A stretch of DNA of 64,000 bases from Callipepla californica brunnescens (GCA_023055505.1 JALIRH010000002.1:4086001-4150000), one strand, 5' to 3'; shown: positions 50,004 to 61,952, counted from the stretch's first letter. Translations and numbers: made by a program. Notes: generated from the letters alone by a model not told the origin.

Positions 50004-51583
50004 ATGCTTTCTTAAAAACAAAGAATGGCTGTAGCTAGAAAGAGGTGCTGTCTAGGCAGGTCATTCTACAGACCTAAATAGCTGGCTGGGTTTTAGTTGA
50101 CCCTTTTCAAAGGCAAGTAAAAAGCTTTTCAACCAAGAACTTTTAAAGAATAATCATCTGGAGGTACTATATTGCTTACCTTTTCTTCCTTTCCATTCTC
50201 ATACTTCAATGCGCATTGGAGCTTTCATTCTGTCTCATTGGTTTATGTGCCTGAATTTTAAGACAAGATTTTCTTTAGGTTTATTGTATTTCACTTTGCT
50301 TTTACAGAGCTGTAGGCAGCCTTAACTACTTTCTTGGAACACAGCAAGATACGGGAAGAGTAAGAAATGTATTATTTTATTCATAATGATAGTAAGCCCA
50401 GGTACTTAAAAAAATCTCACCAATATCAGTGAACAGAAATTACCAATGCAGAAATTGATTTCAGAAATGAGAGGAGTTGTGAAATAAAATAGCTCATATA
50501 CTTCTCTGTTCAACAGAGGAAGAAAAAGTTAATGCTATCATTTAGTAAATTATCATTATGATAATTGAGTCTAGAGGTCCCAGCTCTAGTCAAGAATGTT
50601 GCCCATGACTGCCCCAAAAATGTGTAGTCTGTTCAAAATACAGAGAACAGGAATGGAAAGGGGACCTAAGGGAGGAGGGCTTACTCATCTGGGCAGAAAC
50701 AGGAACAAAGACCATCTTCTGATGTCACCCATGAGCCCTTCATTGTCTACACAGCACTAGAAAATTCAATGGTAAAAATCATTTTTGCAGTGAGATACTT
50801 ATATTGATGATAATCAGGTACTTTGCCTAAGCATGACATAAAGTTTCTCCGAACAAAGGTAAGAAATAAGCTTCAGGTTTATTAAGTTTCCCATTTAGTA
50901 ATTCTTTTTGTTAGCATGTCACTAGTGCGCTGGATACTGAACAACACCAGGAGTATAAAGAGCACTTTCTAGACCCATTTCAGTTTTTCTTCTATTAACA
51001 CCAGCAGAATCACCATTGGCTTAAGTGTCTGCCCTTTAGAGAAAAGCTCCTTGTGAAATTAGGGGGAGTTTGAGTGAAAACCAAAGCACTTTCCTGAGGT
51101 AAGGCCCTTATAAAGCACATGTCTCTGTAGGCACATGAGTAAGATGGGTAATCACGCTTCTTAGAAACACCCATCACTCTGCATGTCAGAGGAGGAAGGG
51201 AAAGATGCACACTTGATCCTCAGCTGGGAGGTCCTCCAACCTAACATTAATGCTCTGGTTAAAATATCATTTTCCATTGTGTTTTGGAGGTCATTGTCTT
51301 CCCTTGATTTGGTGATTGCAGCATACAGGCCGGTGCTGTTCACTGCTTAGAAAGGACATTCTATGTGTGGGACAACAATAACTGGTCAAGCTTACTTAGT
51401 CTCCACACATGGAGCCCTTTTTATAGATTAGCCAGGGTTCTGCCAAAATATGGAGCTCAGAGCTTTACTTATAAATATGAGTACATTTCAAAGGACATCA
51501 AGACTGCGCTATTTCCAGACTCTCAAACTTTAAATAAAAAGCTAATAGACCATTAATGTGAAGTATGATAGTGGAAGCTGTAT
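50004..51583 (+). other. probable intron upstream of the coding exon
   Basis: Unique sequence from the solo LTR to the splice acceptor. By position it should be intronic or upstream DNA of the 335-residue gene. No upstream exon could be picked out. Confidence 0.4.
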
Positions 51584-51601
51584 CTGTTTGCTTTCTTTAA
51601 G
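51584..51601 (+). promoter_or_regulatory. splice acceptor of the terminal coding exon
   Basis: A pyrimidine-rich tract (ctgtttgctttctttaag) ends in AG at 51,600-51,601. The exon would begin at 51,602, nine bases before the first in-frame ATG. In the exon frame a TAG at 51,569-51,571 lies just upstream of the tract, so the frame closes on the intron side, as expected. No matching donor or upstream exon is identified in the window. Confidence 0.6.
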
Positions 51602-51610
51602 GGTGCTCCA

Positions 51611-52618
51611 ATGGCTGAGGAAAAGCTGATGCCCAGGTATAACTGCAACGTCAGTGAAGTTACCATTGTGAACCTGCAGCCCAACAAGAATCCTACAATT
51701 ATCCTGCCAAAAGAGAAGCCAGGGAATGAACACAGAAACCCTGGTATCCATCCTCCTTCACCGAGAATGTCAGAGAAGAAGATAACCCAAGGAGATAAAA
51801 AATTGTGTCCAGAAAAAGTAAAAAGAGAAGGGTCTTTGTCTCCCAGCCTCCAGCGTGCAAATGAGTCATATAGCACAGAGAACGTTACCCTGAAAAGGCC
51901 AGTGAAGTTGGCTCCTCTGGAGATCCCCGTGGAACTGAAAGAAGCCCAACTCCAAAAGATTATGAGCATCCAGAGAGAAGCTCAAATGGCTGCTCACAAA
52001 TTGACAGCTATTAGCTCCATCAGCAATGAACCCCATGTAAAAAGAGTGAAGAATCTGGCTCAGGGGGAGATGGAAAACCTTCATAAGATAAAGCTGAGTG
52101 AGAAGGCTGCTATAGAAAATAAAGATGATGCCTTTTCCCCTAAAAGCAGTAAGCCTCTGGGAGAAATTCAAGTTATTTTGCCTCCAGAGACAGGCTCAAA
52201 ACTGACCAAGCAACCAGGTGCTGAAGAGGCTCCCAGGACACTTCATAAGCCATCAATTCCCACTCTCCGGGTAGATGTACATGAAGAGTCTAACAGCCCT
52301 GACAGCATCCCTGATCCTCACCAGAACAATTGCCGACGCCGATTCAGAGTAAGGCACATGAAAGAGCAGCAGGAAGACCAGGGGAAAACCAAACCCTTAA
52401 AGGTCATGGATTCAAGTGTGGGAGAAGGGAAGAAGAAATCTGCAGGCCAGAGAACACAAAAAACCCTCAGTGATGCAAGCAAGCTCATTGAGAATGTGGC
52501 CAAAAAGCAGAGGGAAAGAGGAGCACAGCAAGAGGAAACAGATGAAGCTTCTTTTGTAAAGAGACAGTCTACTCGAAGGATGGCCTTAGGAGACATTATC
52601 CAGGTGGATGAAGACTGA
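51611..52618 (+). CDS. terminal coding exon, unassigned 335-residue basic protein
   Basis: This is the one open frame far longer than chance allows in such AT-rich DNA, and it matches no repeat I know. I do not recognise the family. The product is hydrophilic, with no signal peptide or membrane segment. In order it has a mixed N-terminus (1-50), a Lys/Pro/Ser-rich part (50-100), a likely amphipathic helix (about 102-131, from LEIPVELKEAQ to MAAHKL), a second Lys/Glu-rich helical part (143-170), a Pro-rich part (180-235), an Arg cluster CRRRFRVRH (241-249), a Lys cluster (274-276), a charged helix (286-310) and the C-terminal KRQSTRRMALGD (318-328), which resembles a basophilic kinase site. 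The basic clusters could be nuclear-import signals, which is inference. The frame is also open from the splice acceptor to this ATG (codons for G-A-P), so the true start may lie in an upstream exon. The ATG has C at -3 and G at +4, a mediocre context. A splice acceptor in front and a poly(A) signal behind argue for a live gene and against a retrocopy. Confidence 0.8.
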   Translation: MAEEKLMPRYNCNVSEVTIVNLQPNKNPTIILPKEKPGNEHRNPGIHPPSPRMSEKKITQGDKKLCPEKVKREGSLSPSLQRANESYSTENVTLKRPVKLAPLEIPVELKEAQLQKIMSIQREAQMAAHKLTAISSISNEPHVKRVKNLAQGEMENLHKIKLSEKAAIENKDDAFSPKSSKPLGEIQVILPPETGSKLTKQPGAEEAPRTLHKPSIPTLRVDVHEESNSPDSIPDPHQNNCRRRFRVRHMKEQQEDQGKTKPLKVMDSSVGEGKKKSAGQRTQKTLSDASKLIENVAKKQRERGAQQEETDEASFVKRQSTRRMALGDIIQVDED

Positions 52619-53420
52619 GTATCATGTTCCAAGTCACGCACAGGAGATTTAGACACAACAGCTATTCAGTAAAGAGCTCTAGGACTGATTTCCTAGGTTG
52701 AAGTCTTCAGAAGAGTATTTACAGACATTAGTGGCGCACAACATGAAAATATGTTAACACTGCTGAATGTCTCCATAATTTCTGAGATGCACAAGAGTAG
52801 CAAACATCCTCCTATTCTGTTCAGTATTAGAAATGTTACAGCTAAAGTCCTGAGTTCAGCATGGATTGCAAAACAGATGTGGACTACACAGGGAAAATCA
52901 GGTTGTGGATTGGGTGGAAGTACCCAGAGAAAAGCAGGATCTTAGAAAATATTCTGTTTGGTATAAGGCTGAAAGAAATAGCACTATTTTCTCTTGAAAC
53001 AACCCTGTCCTCTTGAGCTGTGGCAGGTCTGATGAAGAAAGGAAAGACAGAAGATGTTCTTCCTATCTATTGTGGGCAAGACAAATAGTAATTTGCTTAA
53101 AGATTAAAAAGAGACATTTAAGTTAGAAAAGAAGAAATAATCTAAGGACAATAAACAGCAAACTATGATGTTTACAGAGATAAGAATCTTCGTCATTGAA
53201 AATTTAAATAATACATCAGATAAACATCTACCGAGAATGATTTCAGAAGAGCTAATCCTTCACTCAGGTACAACAAGGGCTAGATGATCGGTAATGTCAT
53301 TCTTCCTGTATTTTCTTATATTTTACAGTGTGTCTCTCAGTTGTTCTGTTACGGGACTACCAATCATGTAATCATTATTTAGTACAAAAATATGCAATAA
53401 AAGTAACTTTTTACTTTGCA
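52619..53420 (+). other. 3' untranslated region of the 335-residue gene
   Basis: This stretch runs from the stop codon to the expected cleavage site 15-25 bases past the AATAAA at 53,396. It is AT-rich, free of CR1, and has no further long frame. A minor AATAAA also occurs near 53,149. The end is inferred from the signal and not from transcript data. Confidence 0.55.
53396..53401 (+). promoter_or_regulatory. poly(A) signal AATAAA
   Basis: A canonical hexamer lies about 780 bases after the stop codon. It is followed within 40 bases by T-rich and GT-rich sequence (cattgtcttattgctggtg), the usual downstream element. A second AATAAA near 53,490 could serve as an alternative site. Confidence 0.6.
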
Positions 53421-53680
53421 CTGATTCTTCTTCATTGTCTTATTGCTGGTGTCAAAATATTCAATGAATTTTTCAGAACATTTTTTCTAATAAAGGTCTG
53501 AGTCTCCTTGACTTCTTCAGACACATCTCTGTTTGCTATTTCCCAGTTTCCAGGTAAAGAAAGGAATATAAAATCCTTATATTTTCACTGTCTTGTGTTG
53601 AGCAGATGTCTTGCATTTTTTACATTTTTATCTTTGTCCATCTTTTAAGACTACTGTTGTCTTTTGAAGACTTATTTTTA

Positions 53681-54829
53681 TGAGAGCTGCTCTGAAAGAA
53701 ATTCCTCCTTTTTTATTACATTAGCCCACAGTGTCAGAGGCAGATGTTGATGGTATGACAGCAGAGGTTGAACCTTCCCATCAATATTCCAATACATTTT
53801 GTTGCTGTGTAACAGATGACAGCAGAGTAGCAGTCTGACAAAACAGCATCTGACATGGAAGTGCATATGAAGCAAAGGTGTGTCATTGAATTCCTCCATG
53901 TTGAAAAACTGGCACCCACTGTCACTCAGTGTCTCTTGCTGAATGTTTGTGGTGTTTGATGTTTGTAGAATGTTTGATCACTATTTGTGGATGTGAGCAC
54001 AAGGAAAGTGAGGAGGTGAGTGGTGGGTTTAAGCAGTGGCAGCAGTGATGTGAAAGACAAGCCACATTCAAAAATCCCATGCAAGGCCGTCACACCACAA
54101 AATGGAGAGCATCTGAAACAGCTCATCCATGTTGAGCATCTACGTATACTGGTGATGAGATATACTGTCACCATTATGATTTGGAGTCAAAATGTCAGTG
54201 CACGAAGTGGTGATATAAGAATTCCCCATCAAACAAAAAGTTCAAGATGCAGCCCTCAGAGGGTAATGTGATGTGTGCTGTCTTTTGGGATGGGAAAGGG
54301 ATGATCCTTCTGGATTTACTGGAATCTGGACAAACCATCAACTCCGACTGCCACATTGCAATGCTGACTAAAAGGAAGGCATAAACCTTCAGTCAGGTCA
54401 AAGGAAAGGAAGCCAATCTTCTTCATACAACACAATGACTTTAGTCCCCATACCAGTTTGAAGACCGTGACTGGCAATGAAGACATATTACCAATCTTGG
54501 CTGGATTGCCCTACCGAACCCACCCTATAGTCTGGATTTGGTGCCTTCTGACTTCTGTCTCTTCAGGCTGATGAAAGACAGACTGCATGGGCAACATTTT
54601 CATAGCAACAATACCATCACCATCATAGCAGTCGTGAAACAGTAGGTCACCTCCAGTGGTGCAAATTTTTGAGTGTGACATGCAGACTCTTGTTCACTGC
54701 TTACAAAAATACATAGCTAATGATGGTGTGCAGCTGAGATTTTGTTCTATCCAACAGTGTTACTGTGCTCTTTGTATTTCTAGTTTCCACGGAGAAAAAC
54801 AAGAGGCATAAATTTCAGAGAGAAGTTTG
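53681..54829 (+). mobile_element. mariner DNA transposon (Galluhop-like), near full length, dead
   Basis: The element is about 1.15 kb and is bracketed by TA dinucleotides at 53,679-53,680 and 54,830-54,831, the mariner target duplication. Its ends are imperfect inverted repeats: gagctgctctgaaag on the left, and a right end that reads similarly on the opposite strand. Inside are transposase remnants in order. The N-terminus starts at the ATG at 53,855 (reads MKQRCVIEF), then a SSDVKDKP linker in another frame near 54,035-54,060, WDGKG with the first catalytic Asp near 54,286-54,300, and SLDLVPSDF near 54,529-54,555. The stretch that should carry the second Asp (near 54,420) is degraded, and frameshifts and stops separate the blocks. 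It is therefore non-functional. The family name is from memory; the mariner class is secure. Confidence 0.85.
53855..54655 (+). pseudogene. decayed mariner transposase
   Basis: These are remnants of a D,D34D-type transposase inside the element at 53,681-54,829. The DNA-binding N-terminal half and parts of the catalytic core can be read only by changing frame several times. The first and third catalytic Asp contexts (WDGKG; LDLVPSDF) survive, and the second is lost. There is no intact open frame longer than about 85 codons, so no active product is expected. Confidence 0.75.
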
Positions 54830-54904
54830 TACATATAATATGAAAAAAATAAGTAGGAATAGTATAAACTCAGTCTCAGAATCTATGCAGGGAGCAAAAT
54901 CTAT

Positions 54905-54966
54905 TCCTTGTTGGTTTTGTTTTGTTCTGTTTTGTTCTGTTTTGTTTTGTTCTGTTCTGTTTTTCA
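54905..54966 (+). repeat. (TTTTG/TTCTG)n pentanucleotide repeat
   Basis: About eleven five-base units alternate ttttg and ttctg, about 75 bases past the mariner right end. Confidence 0.85.
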
Positions 54967-55492
54967 ATCAGCTATTATGACAAGGTGCCAGAGAAGCTAG
55001 CACAGAGCAAATATTATCAGCAATATTAACATGTAATGAGATTGTCTTGTAAATGACTTTTCCAGCAAAAATTGGGATATTCATTTCCTTCTGTTAGTTT
55101 CCTTTTTTGATTGGTGGCTTGTTTTTTTTTAGCAAAGGTGGTATTTTTGGATATCAAATGATCTTAGAAGCTGATATTTCAAAAGAACCAAATGGTTGTA
55201 CCTGTCATAAAATTTCAGAAGTTAGAAAAAAATGCATGGATATTTTTTTTAAAACCAGCAGTTAGATAAGATGACTAGAAACAAAAGAACTATGCCTTTA
55301 AGCACACTAGGGTTGGTGGGAGAAAAGAAGAACAAGGAATTGTTCTTGTACAAAATTCATTGTACAAAAGAGGTAAGCCTACTGTCGTCTTTGTTTTCCT
55401 TCTTCTGTGTAGACAATGAAGACAGTCACAGAGGAAAAGAGACAATCAGTCGAGTCATTTTCTGCATTCCAGCCACACCAGAAAATGCAAAA

Positions 55493-55513
55493 CTTTTTTT
55501 TTTTTTTTTTTTG
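55493..55513 (+). repeat. poly-T run
   Basis: About 20 consecutive T residues. No retroposon is recognisable next to it on either strand. Confidence 0.85.
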
Positions 55514-55599
55514 TATGATAGATACCCTGATGATTCTCTTAGTTAAGTGAAAACAGCATCTAGAGGTGTTTCAGGAATTAATTCTTAGAAATATTGTTT

Positions 55600-55697
55600 A
55601 ATTTCTGGGAGGTCCCTTGCGGAGCCAAGAGTTGAACTGAATGATCATCATGGGTAACTTCCAACCGAGGATGTGCTAAGTTTCTATGATTCTTGAG
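55600..55697 (+). mobile_element. CR1-like 3' end, diverged
   Basis: Plus-strand remnant: gaactgaatgatcatcatgg, aacttccaaccgagg, ending gtttctatgattctt. Diverged but with the expected order. Confidence 0.5.
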
Positions 55698-57649
55698 TAT
55701 CTCTTTCTAGGGGAAAACGAAGATTTTACCCTGCACCTTTTTGCTGCTCTTACCTCCTAGTTTCGCCCTTGTTTTGGCTTGCTTGCATTTTATGCTCCCC
55801 TTTTTGGTCTTTCTTTTGGGACTGCTATGGTTCAATTCATTTTAAATTATCACTTGCTTAGTCTCAGTTTCTTCCAAATAATTCATGAACTCTTTTACCC
55901 CACAACTAGAGTTCAGTTCCTTGTTATGTGATGCATTTACAAATCAAATGAAATAATTTTGCTCTTCTGTAATACCCAGACCTTTCCTCAGGGCTCCACA
56001 GGCCAGAAGCACTTGAATTCAGGCAATAGGAATTAAATAATTAGAGGGAGACCTACAGGCAAAGTGTCTTACAAGAAAAGGAGATACCTTATGGCAAAGA
56101 GCTGCCTAGTAAATTGGTAGTTGCAAATGCTCTAAGCACTTCTCCTGTGTAAAATAGGCACAATATTGAGAATAGAGGGCAAAAGAAACAGCAGAAAACT
56201 TCTCTGATGAGTAAGAGTCTATACAGGAATTAATGAAAAAAGAAAAGGGGGAACAGAAGTAGAGGTATGGCAGAAAATATATGAGGAAGCCATCTGACCT
56301 GTTATCAGAAGGCAAGGAATTAAAATCAGACGCTAAGCCAGGAAAAAGAAATGCAGGAGTATTTATGTTCCTCATGATGTCTGGGTCAGAGGGAGAAATT
56401 ATCACTTTGCTCATAAATTCGGCTGTACTTCTGACTGCATCTACTTTACTGTGAATATGAAACTGTAATATCCATGTGTTTTGATTTCATCTCATCAGTT
56501 CCCAGCACAATGGTGTTCCAAATGTTGAACGTGATCTCCAAAGATGACTGCTACTAAAATTTGTGTTTGACAGAAAAGGTAAAAGAGTAGCATGACGGAA
56601 CAGGTGAGTTCTTGAATTTGCCCTGGCTCGTTTGAGAAGCTGCTCCCCTTCACTAAGCCACAAAAAGGTGATGTGAGAAAGTTCCTCAAGTGCATATTCG
56701 AGGCCATCAAAATGGGACTCCTGCCTTGGAAACACACTGACAATTCAACCAGGATGAATAACAAGAAATAAGCTGGAGCTGTGGGAAAGACATCGCATAT
56801 GTGAGAATGACTTGCTTTGTTCCTTTACATGACTCATTTAGTGCAAATATATGTGAAATTGTGTCCAGGAACAAGTGACACACTATGACTGAAAAGGACC
56901 AGGAGGTCCCAGTTTTGTCCAGTGGCTGCAGTGACAAGCTCTGTTTTGGATGCATGAGATGGGGGATTTTAATTAGAGGATAAAACAAGATAAAAAAAAT
57001 TGTGGGAGCTGAAGCCTGGGAAATTTAAACAGAAATTGTGTGCAGCATTTCACCCAAAGCTGCAGTCTTTTTCATCCCGTATAAATGCATGCTATTCTGG
57101 CTTTTGGTGCTGGTTAGGCCTTCCCACCCCTTCCTTCTGCTTGCACTGCTTCTCAAATTGTGGTGTGGTGACCTGGAGCAGGGAATTTAACATAGTAAAT
57201 TCCTCAAAATGATGAGTTTACAACTGGGATCTGTCCCAGTGTTGATTCACTGAATGACTTTAGCAGTGCTTTTGTCAGCATGAAGAAGTCAAAGACAAGG
57301 ATGAAAACATCCATTTTGGTGACTGACTGTACTTCTGTCATGTTAAGTGTACCTAAACTATACTCCGAGGGCAATAAACTACTGTATCAAAGTGCTAAGG
57401 TACAGAGTGACATGAAATTAAGTCTTGAAAAATCTGGACTCCATCCTTAAACTCCTGTATACTGAAGAATAATTGTGTCTTCGGTTTAGAAATGTCCTGC
57501 CAGTATTCGCTAGAAGAGCAGTCCAGGGAATATAATGCTTCACTCTCCCTTATGAGTCTTTCAGTTCTAGATTTTTTAAATCTATTCAGACTGAAATATG
57601 ATGACAGTCACACTTTTTCTATAATGGAGAAGTACATCACTATGTGAGG

Positions 57650-58410
57650 TTCAATTATGACATCAAGCTAGGAGGAAATGTCAGTCAAGGTAAGAAGGCC
57701 TTGAAGAGGGATCTGGACAGACTGGATCGCTGGGCTGAGCCAATGGGATGAAATTCAACAAGACCAAGTGCTGGGTCCTGCACTCTGGCCACAACAACCC
57801 CAGGCAATGCTAAAGGCTTGAGGCAGAGTGGCTGGAAGACTGTGTGGAAGGAACAGACCTGGGTATGTTGGTCAGTACTCAGCTGAACGTGAGCCAGCAG
57901 TGTGACCAGGTGGCCAAGAAAGCCAATGGCATCTTGGCTTGTACCAAAAATAGTGTTGCCAGCAGGAGCAAGGAAGAGATCATCCCTCTGTACTCAGCAC
58001 TGGTGAGGCAACACCATGAGCTCTGTGTTCAGCTTTGGGCCCTCAGTATAAGAAAGATATTGAGGCCCTGGAGCATGTCCAGAGATGGGCAATGAAGCTG
58101 GTGAAGAGTCTGGAGCACAAGTCTTATGTCCTGCTCTTCTCCCATGTAACTAACAATAGGACTAGAGGGAATGGCCTCAAGTTGTGTCAGAAGAGATTCA
58201 GGTTGGATGTCAGAAAATACTTTTCTGAAAGAGTGGTCAGGTACTAGAATGGGCTGTGCAGGGAAGTGGTAGAGTCACCATACCTGTAGATGGTAAAGTT
58301 TAGACATTGCACTGAAGGACAAGGTTCAGTAGGAAAACTTGGTGATAAGTGGTCCATTGGACTGGATGAACTTGGAGGTCTTTTCCAACCTTCTATGATT
58401 CTGTGATCAA
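57650..58410 (+). mobile_element. CR1 3' half
   Basis: Plus-strand CR1: gggatctggacagactgg (57,708), caagaccaagtgctgggtcc, gaggccctggagcatgtcc, agagggaatggcctcaag, ending ccttctatgattctgtg. There is an internal deletion near 58,120, between the region following agtctggagcacaag and the ctcttctcccatgtaac block. Confidence 0.85.
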
Positions 58411-58484
58411 AACTCTTGAACTTCAAAGGCAAGACAAAGAGGAGACAGATTTTAGATACTAACATGTAGAACAATGGGACAAGA

Positions 58485-58507
58485 TTTATTATTATTATTA
58501 TTATTAA
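58485..58507. repeat. (ATT)n microsatellite
   Basis: About seven TTA units, followed 50 bases later by a 16-base A run (58,561-58,576). Confidence 0.85.
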
Positions 58508-58734
58508 ATTTTCTTTGCAACTGCATCTAAGTTGGCATTGACTGCCATATGTATTGTGTGGAAAAAAAAAAAAAAAGACACTATCATATGGGGAACAGCA
58601 ATCTAATCATCAACAAAAAGGAGGAGTAAAGGTAAGAGCCAGAAGCATAGAAACTGAGAAACTCTCCAGAGACTGTCCACACTCTGACTTCAATTTCTAT
58701 TTCCTGTAAACTTTTCTCTGCCTCTTTATGTTTC

Positions 58735-58940
58735 AGGGCTCCTCAAGATGTGAAGATAAGGAGGTTGTAATGGATTCACCAACACTAGAGACCTATAATG
58801 TTCATCTGGACAAGGTGTTAGGCAATTTTGTCTAGGCCCAGGTTTTATGACGATAGGTTGGGCTCGATGGTCTCTGAGGTCCCTTTCCACTTGGGCTTTT
58901 CTGCGATTTCCAGGATATCTGTGATTTCTAAGAACCACAA
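58735..58940 (+). mobile_element. CR1-like 3' end, diverged
   Basis: Plus-strand remnant with atctggacaaggtgttag, gggctcgatggtctctgagg and octamer-like gatatctgtgatttct. This is an older or different CR1 subfamily. Confidence 0.55.
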
Positions 58941-60474
58941 AGCAAGTCTGTGTCTAGCACTCTGTGCAACTCTGGAGTATTAATAATGCATTAAAGACTG
59001 TGCACTAGACTCCGTGCACTTCTCTGGAGTGTAACATGGGGAAGATGTTTCCTCAGCAGAGGTTGTGATCCCAGTAGTACTATGTGATTTGGAGTTTAAT
59101 GGAGAGTGGAGTCCTTTCCAGAAGAGCAATTATAAGTAGTAGAGAAAATTGTGTTATTTTAAACCAGTATCTCTATCTCTTAAGGTGAGGCTGGAAGAGA
59201 GCAATTACTGGCTCTGATTTTTCCTAATCACGTAACCTGGGCACATTAAACTCATGGAAAACAGCTTTTCAACTTCAGAAATGAGCTGGCACTAAGACTG
59301 CTGTCGGGATCAATGTGCTAATGCTCTCAGGCCGTTTGTACCAACAAGTTGCCTTAATTTTCAGTTTGTTAGAGACATGATTTTAAACATAATTGTTTCC
59401 TCTGAATATTCACTGCGGCCCTGGGGTGACATGCTTTCAGACAATTATAGCAGAAATGTCAATAAAAGGAGCACTGCTGGGAAATCATTAGCAGAGTGTA
59501 CTTTTAACTTTGTTCCTTGAGTGTATGGGCTTCTATCCTGAGCAGAATGCAAAGAGTTAATCAATTAGAAGTACTTGTTTCTGAGGCAGTTATTTTTTTT
59601 TAGGCCTCTGCAGATATAACTATCCAACTTTTGACAGATGCCTGAACAGGATTTTGTTTTGATACTATTACAGTGTGCCAGAAATGCTCAGTGAGAGATA
59701 GCTCAGACTGCATGTTTTTCCCTTTCCTTACGTTGGAAAGTGAGTGATGGGCTCAGCCTGAGTCACTCATCCATCCGAGGAACCTCCATATCCACAGGCA
59801 GTAAGTGATTATTACAATCTTGATAATCTCTCACAACAACCACAACTTCTTAAGAACAGAGGTATGGAAGATTTATATTTTTCCTCTTGGAATTGATCAT
59901 CATTTTTCATGTCTTTAATTCAGTTACAATTTTTCCAACTCCAGGATTTCAATGCTCAACATTTTCTGATTTCAGAAATCTGCCTGTGGATGGTAATGAA
60001 AATGTAAGTAATCCAGGGTTGTGTGGGTGGGAAATAAACTTTGTTATTAAGTTAAAAATCACAGCTTGAGGTCTGGGTGGACATCCAGTGGTAATTTATT
60101 TGGTAAATCAACCAATTTGTCCTATCATCAAGCTGTCATTTCTAAGTAGTGCTGCACCAGGTCCCTGCCAGGAACTGTTACACAAGCCATTATTATTTCA
60201 GCCCCATTAGCTTACAGGATACACCTCTTTGCCCAAGTAAAGATGCTAATCAGCTTCACCTTGAAACAGAATATTCAACCTTTTATTTCTGAGATATGGC
60301 TTCCCGGATCATTACTAAATATCAACTCAAATTTAGAGCAAAGAGCAGAGCATTACACTTATTAAAGGGCAAAATAACTTGATCCTTTCTTCACTAGGCT
60401 GTGGTGGCAAGTAATGAAGACAAACTTGTGACCAGAGCTACAGTTTCCATCAGGTATGACTCAGTAAGCATCCA
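58941..60474. other. unique sequence, evenly AT-rich
   Basis: 59,270-59,660 is free of repeats and dense in ATTA/TAAT cores (for example gacaattatagcag). It could be conserved non-coding DNA, but comparison with other genomes is needed to say so. Confidence 0.35.
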
Positions 60475-60795
60475 TCAGCAGATCAACAAAGCCAAAGAAT
60501 GCTGTGATGACATTCAGCAGGATTTGGATAGGCTGGAGAGTTGGGCAGAAATGAACAAGACGAGGTTTAATAAGTGCAAGTGTAGAGTCTTGCACCTAGA
60601 GAGGAATAACCACATGCACTGATTCAGGTTGGGGGATGACCTGCTGAAGAGGAGCTCTGAGGATAGGGACCTGGGTGTCCTGGTGGATGACAAGCTGACC
60701 ATGATCCAGCAGTGTGCCCTGGTGGCCAAGAAGGCCAACGGGATCCTGGGGTGCATTAAAAAGAGTGTGGCCAGGAGCGTGCTCCCAGGACCGTG
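60475..60795 (+). mobile_element. CR1 fragment, post-RT region
   Basis: Plus-strand CR1: gacattcagcaggatttgg, gacctgggtgtcctggtgg, gccctggtggccaagaagg, gcattaaaaagagtgtggcc. It is cut at the right near 60,790 without a 3' end. Confidence 0.8.
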
Positions 60796-61952
60796 AAATG
60801 TTTGTTTGAAAGGATGTTGAGGGAGACTTTTCACTAGACATGGAAAGCTGTAAGAGGGAAGAGGCTAACTGATTAGAAAGTGGTAATCTGAAAAACCTTC
60901 AGAAGTATTAAAATCCAGTCCTAACTTCCTGACTGAATATTATGGTTGGTTTGTTCCAGCTGATTCCTCTTCCTCTTTCACTTACTTTTGATAACTGAAT
61001 GTGTGCTATGGAGCCATTTAGGTGCCTGAGATAATTTTCATTCTGACCTTATTTACTGAAGGATCAGGCTGGGAATTTTGTTTTTATTTCATCAGAGGTA
61101 GCCAACCCTTCAGGACCTGTAGGGTTTCCTCATTTCCCAGCCCAATTGCTGCAAGGGTGATGCAGTTCTCTGTCTGCATGAAGCAAGTCTGAGCATGGTT
61201 CCCAGTTGAGACACACATATTCACATGTACAAATGCATGTACACAGACTAATGCAGACAGTGTTTTCTTTACTGACACAAGTGAACAAACATAACACTTC
61301 CAGAAATACAAAGGATAACTCAGTTCTCTCCTCCCTGCTGGCTAATCAGGACTGAAAGTTGAATATACAAGCACAATGTTAGCTTCTCCAACAGCTGGTC
61401 TGAGACACTCAGTCTGTAGAGCATCCACCTCCAGGACCCTGGCATCTTCCAGTTGCTGGACCAAGACCTGTAATACAGGTTTCCAGACAGCTCAGCTGGC
61501 AGCTCACTAGCACTGACACTTCACACTCAGAATAGAGAAGAGAGTTAGAAATAGGATTAAATGATGGTATAGGATTGTCTGTAATGATCAAACACTGTCT
61601 ACCCTGTCTGACAAACATAACATTCAGCAACATGGTTAACATGTGTCCAGCTTCATTTTCCTTTATTTTCCTGCTCTTGATCCTCCTCATTTTGCCTCAA
61701 TTCTTCTCTTTCTCCACCTTCAGTAAAAGCCCTTTACCCTTTGAGCGATAACCCCTTAAGTTTGCACAGATTTTTGCAGTTGAGTTGTCTTTGGTTGGCT
61801 CTTCATCATGGATCCCACACCAAGACAACAGTCTAGTCCTTCTCTAATGGTCTGGGGAGCAATAGATTCAGTGCCCTGATTATCTATGATTAGATTTCCA
61901 CTGATTAGATAACTGGGATTCCTCCATCTCCCATTGTTCCTCTGATCACAGA
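60796..61952. other. unique sequence
   Basis: Lies between two CR1 copies. No frame above 93 codons and no recognisable motif. Confidence 0.45.

Larger units (their letters stand above)
54832..57649. other. unique sequence with one worn CR1 tail
   Basis: Includes the pentanucleotide repeat and the poly-T run. An 82-codon minus-strand frame at 56,487-56,735 is not in any known repeat, but has no splice support. Confidence 0.45.

Noticed and set aside
49674..50015. 113-codon open frame, plus strand
   Set aside because: Falls entirely inside the solo LTR, which does not encode protein.
56487..56735. 82-codon open frame, minus strand, unusually rich in CpG-containing codons for this window
   Set aside because: Reads plausibly (LEYALEELSHITFLWL) and could be an old exon or DNA-transposon piece, but there is no family match I can name and no clear splice sites.
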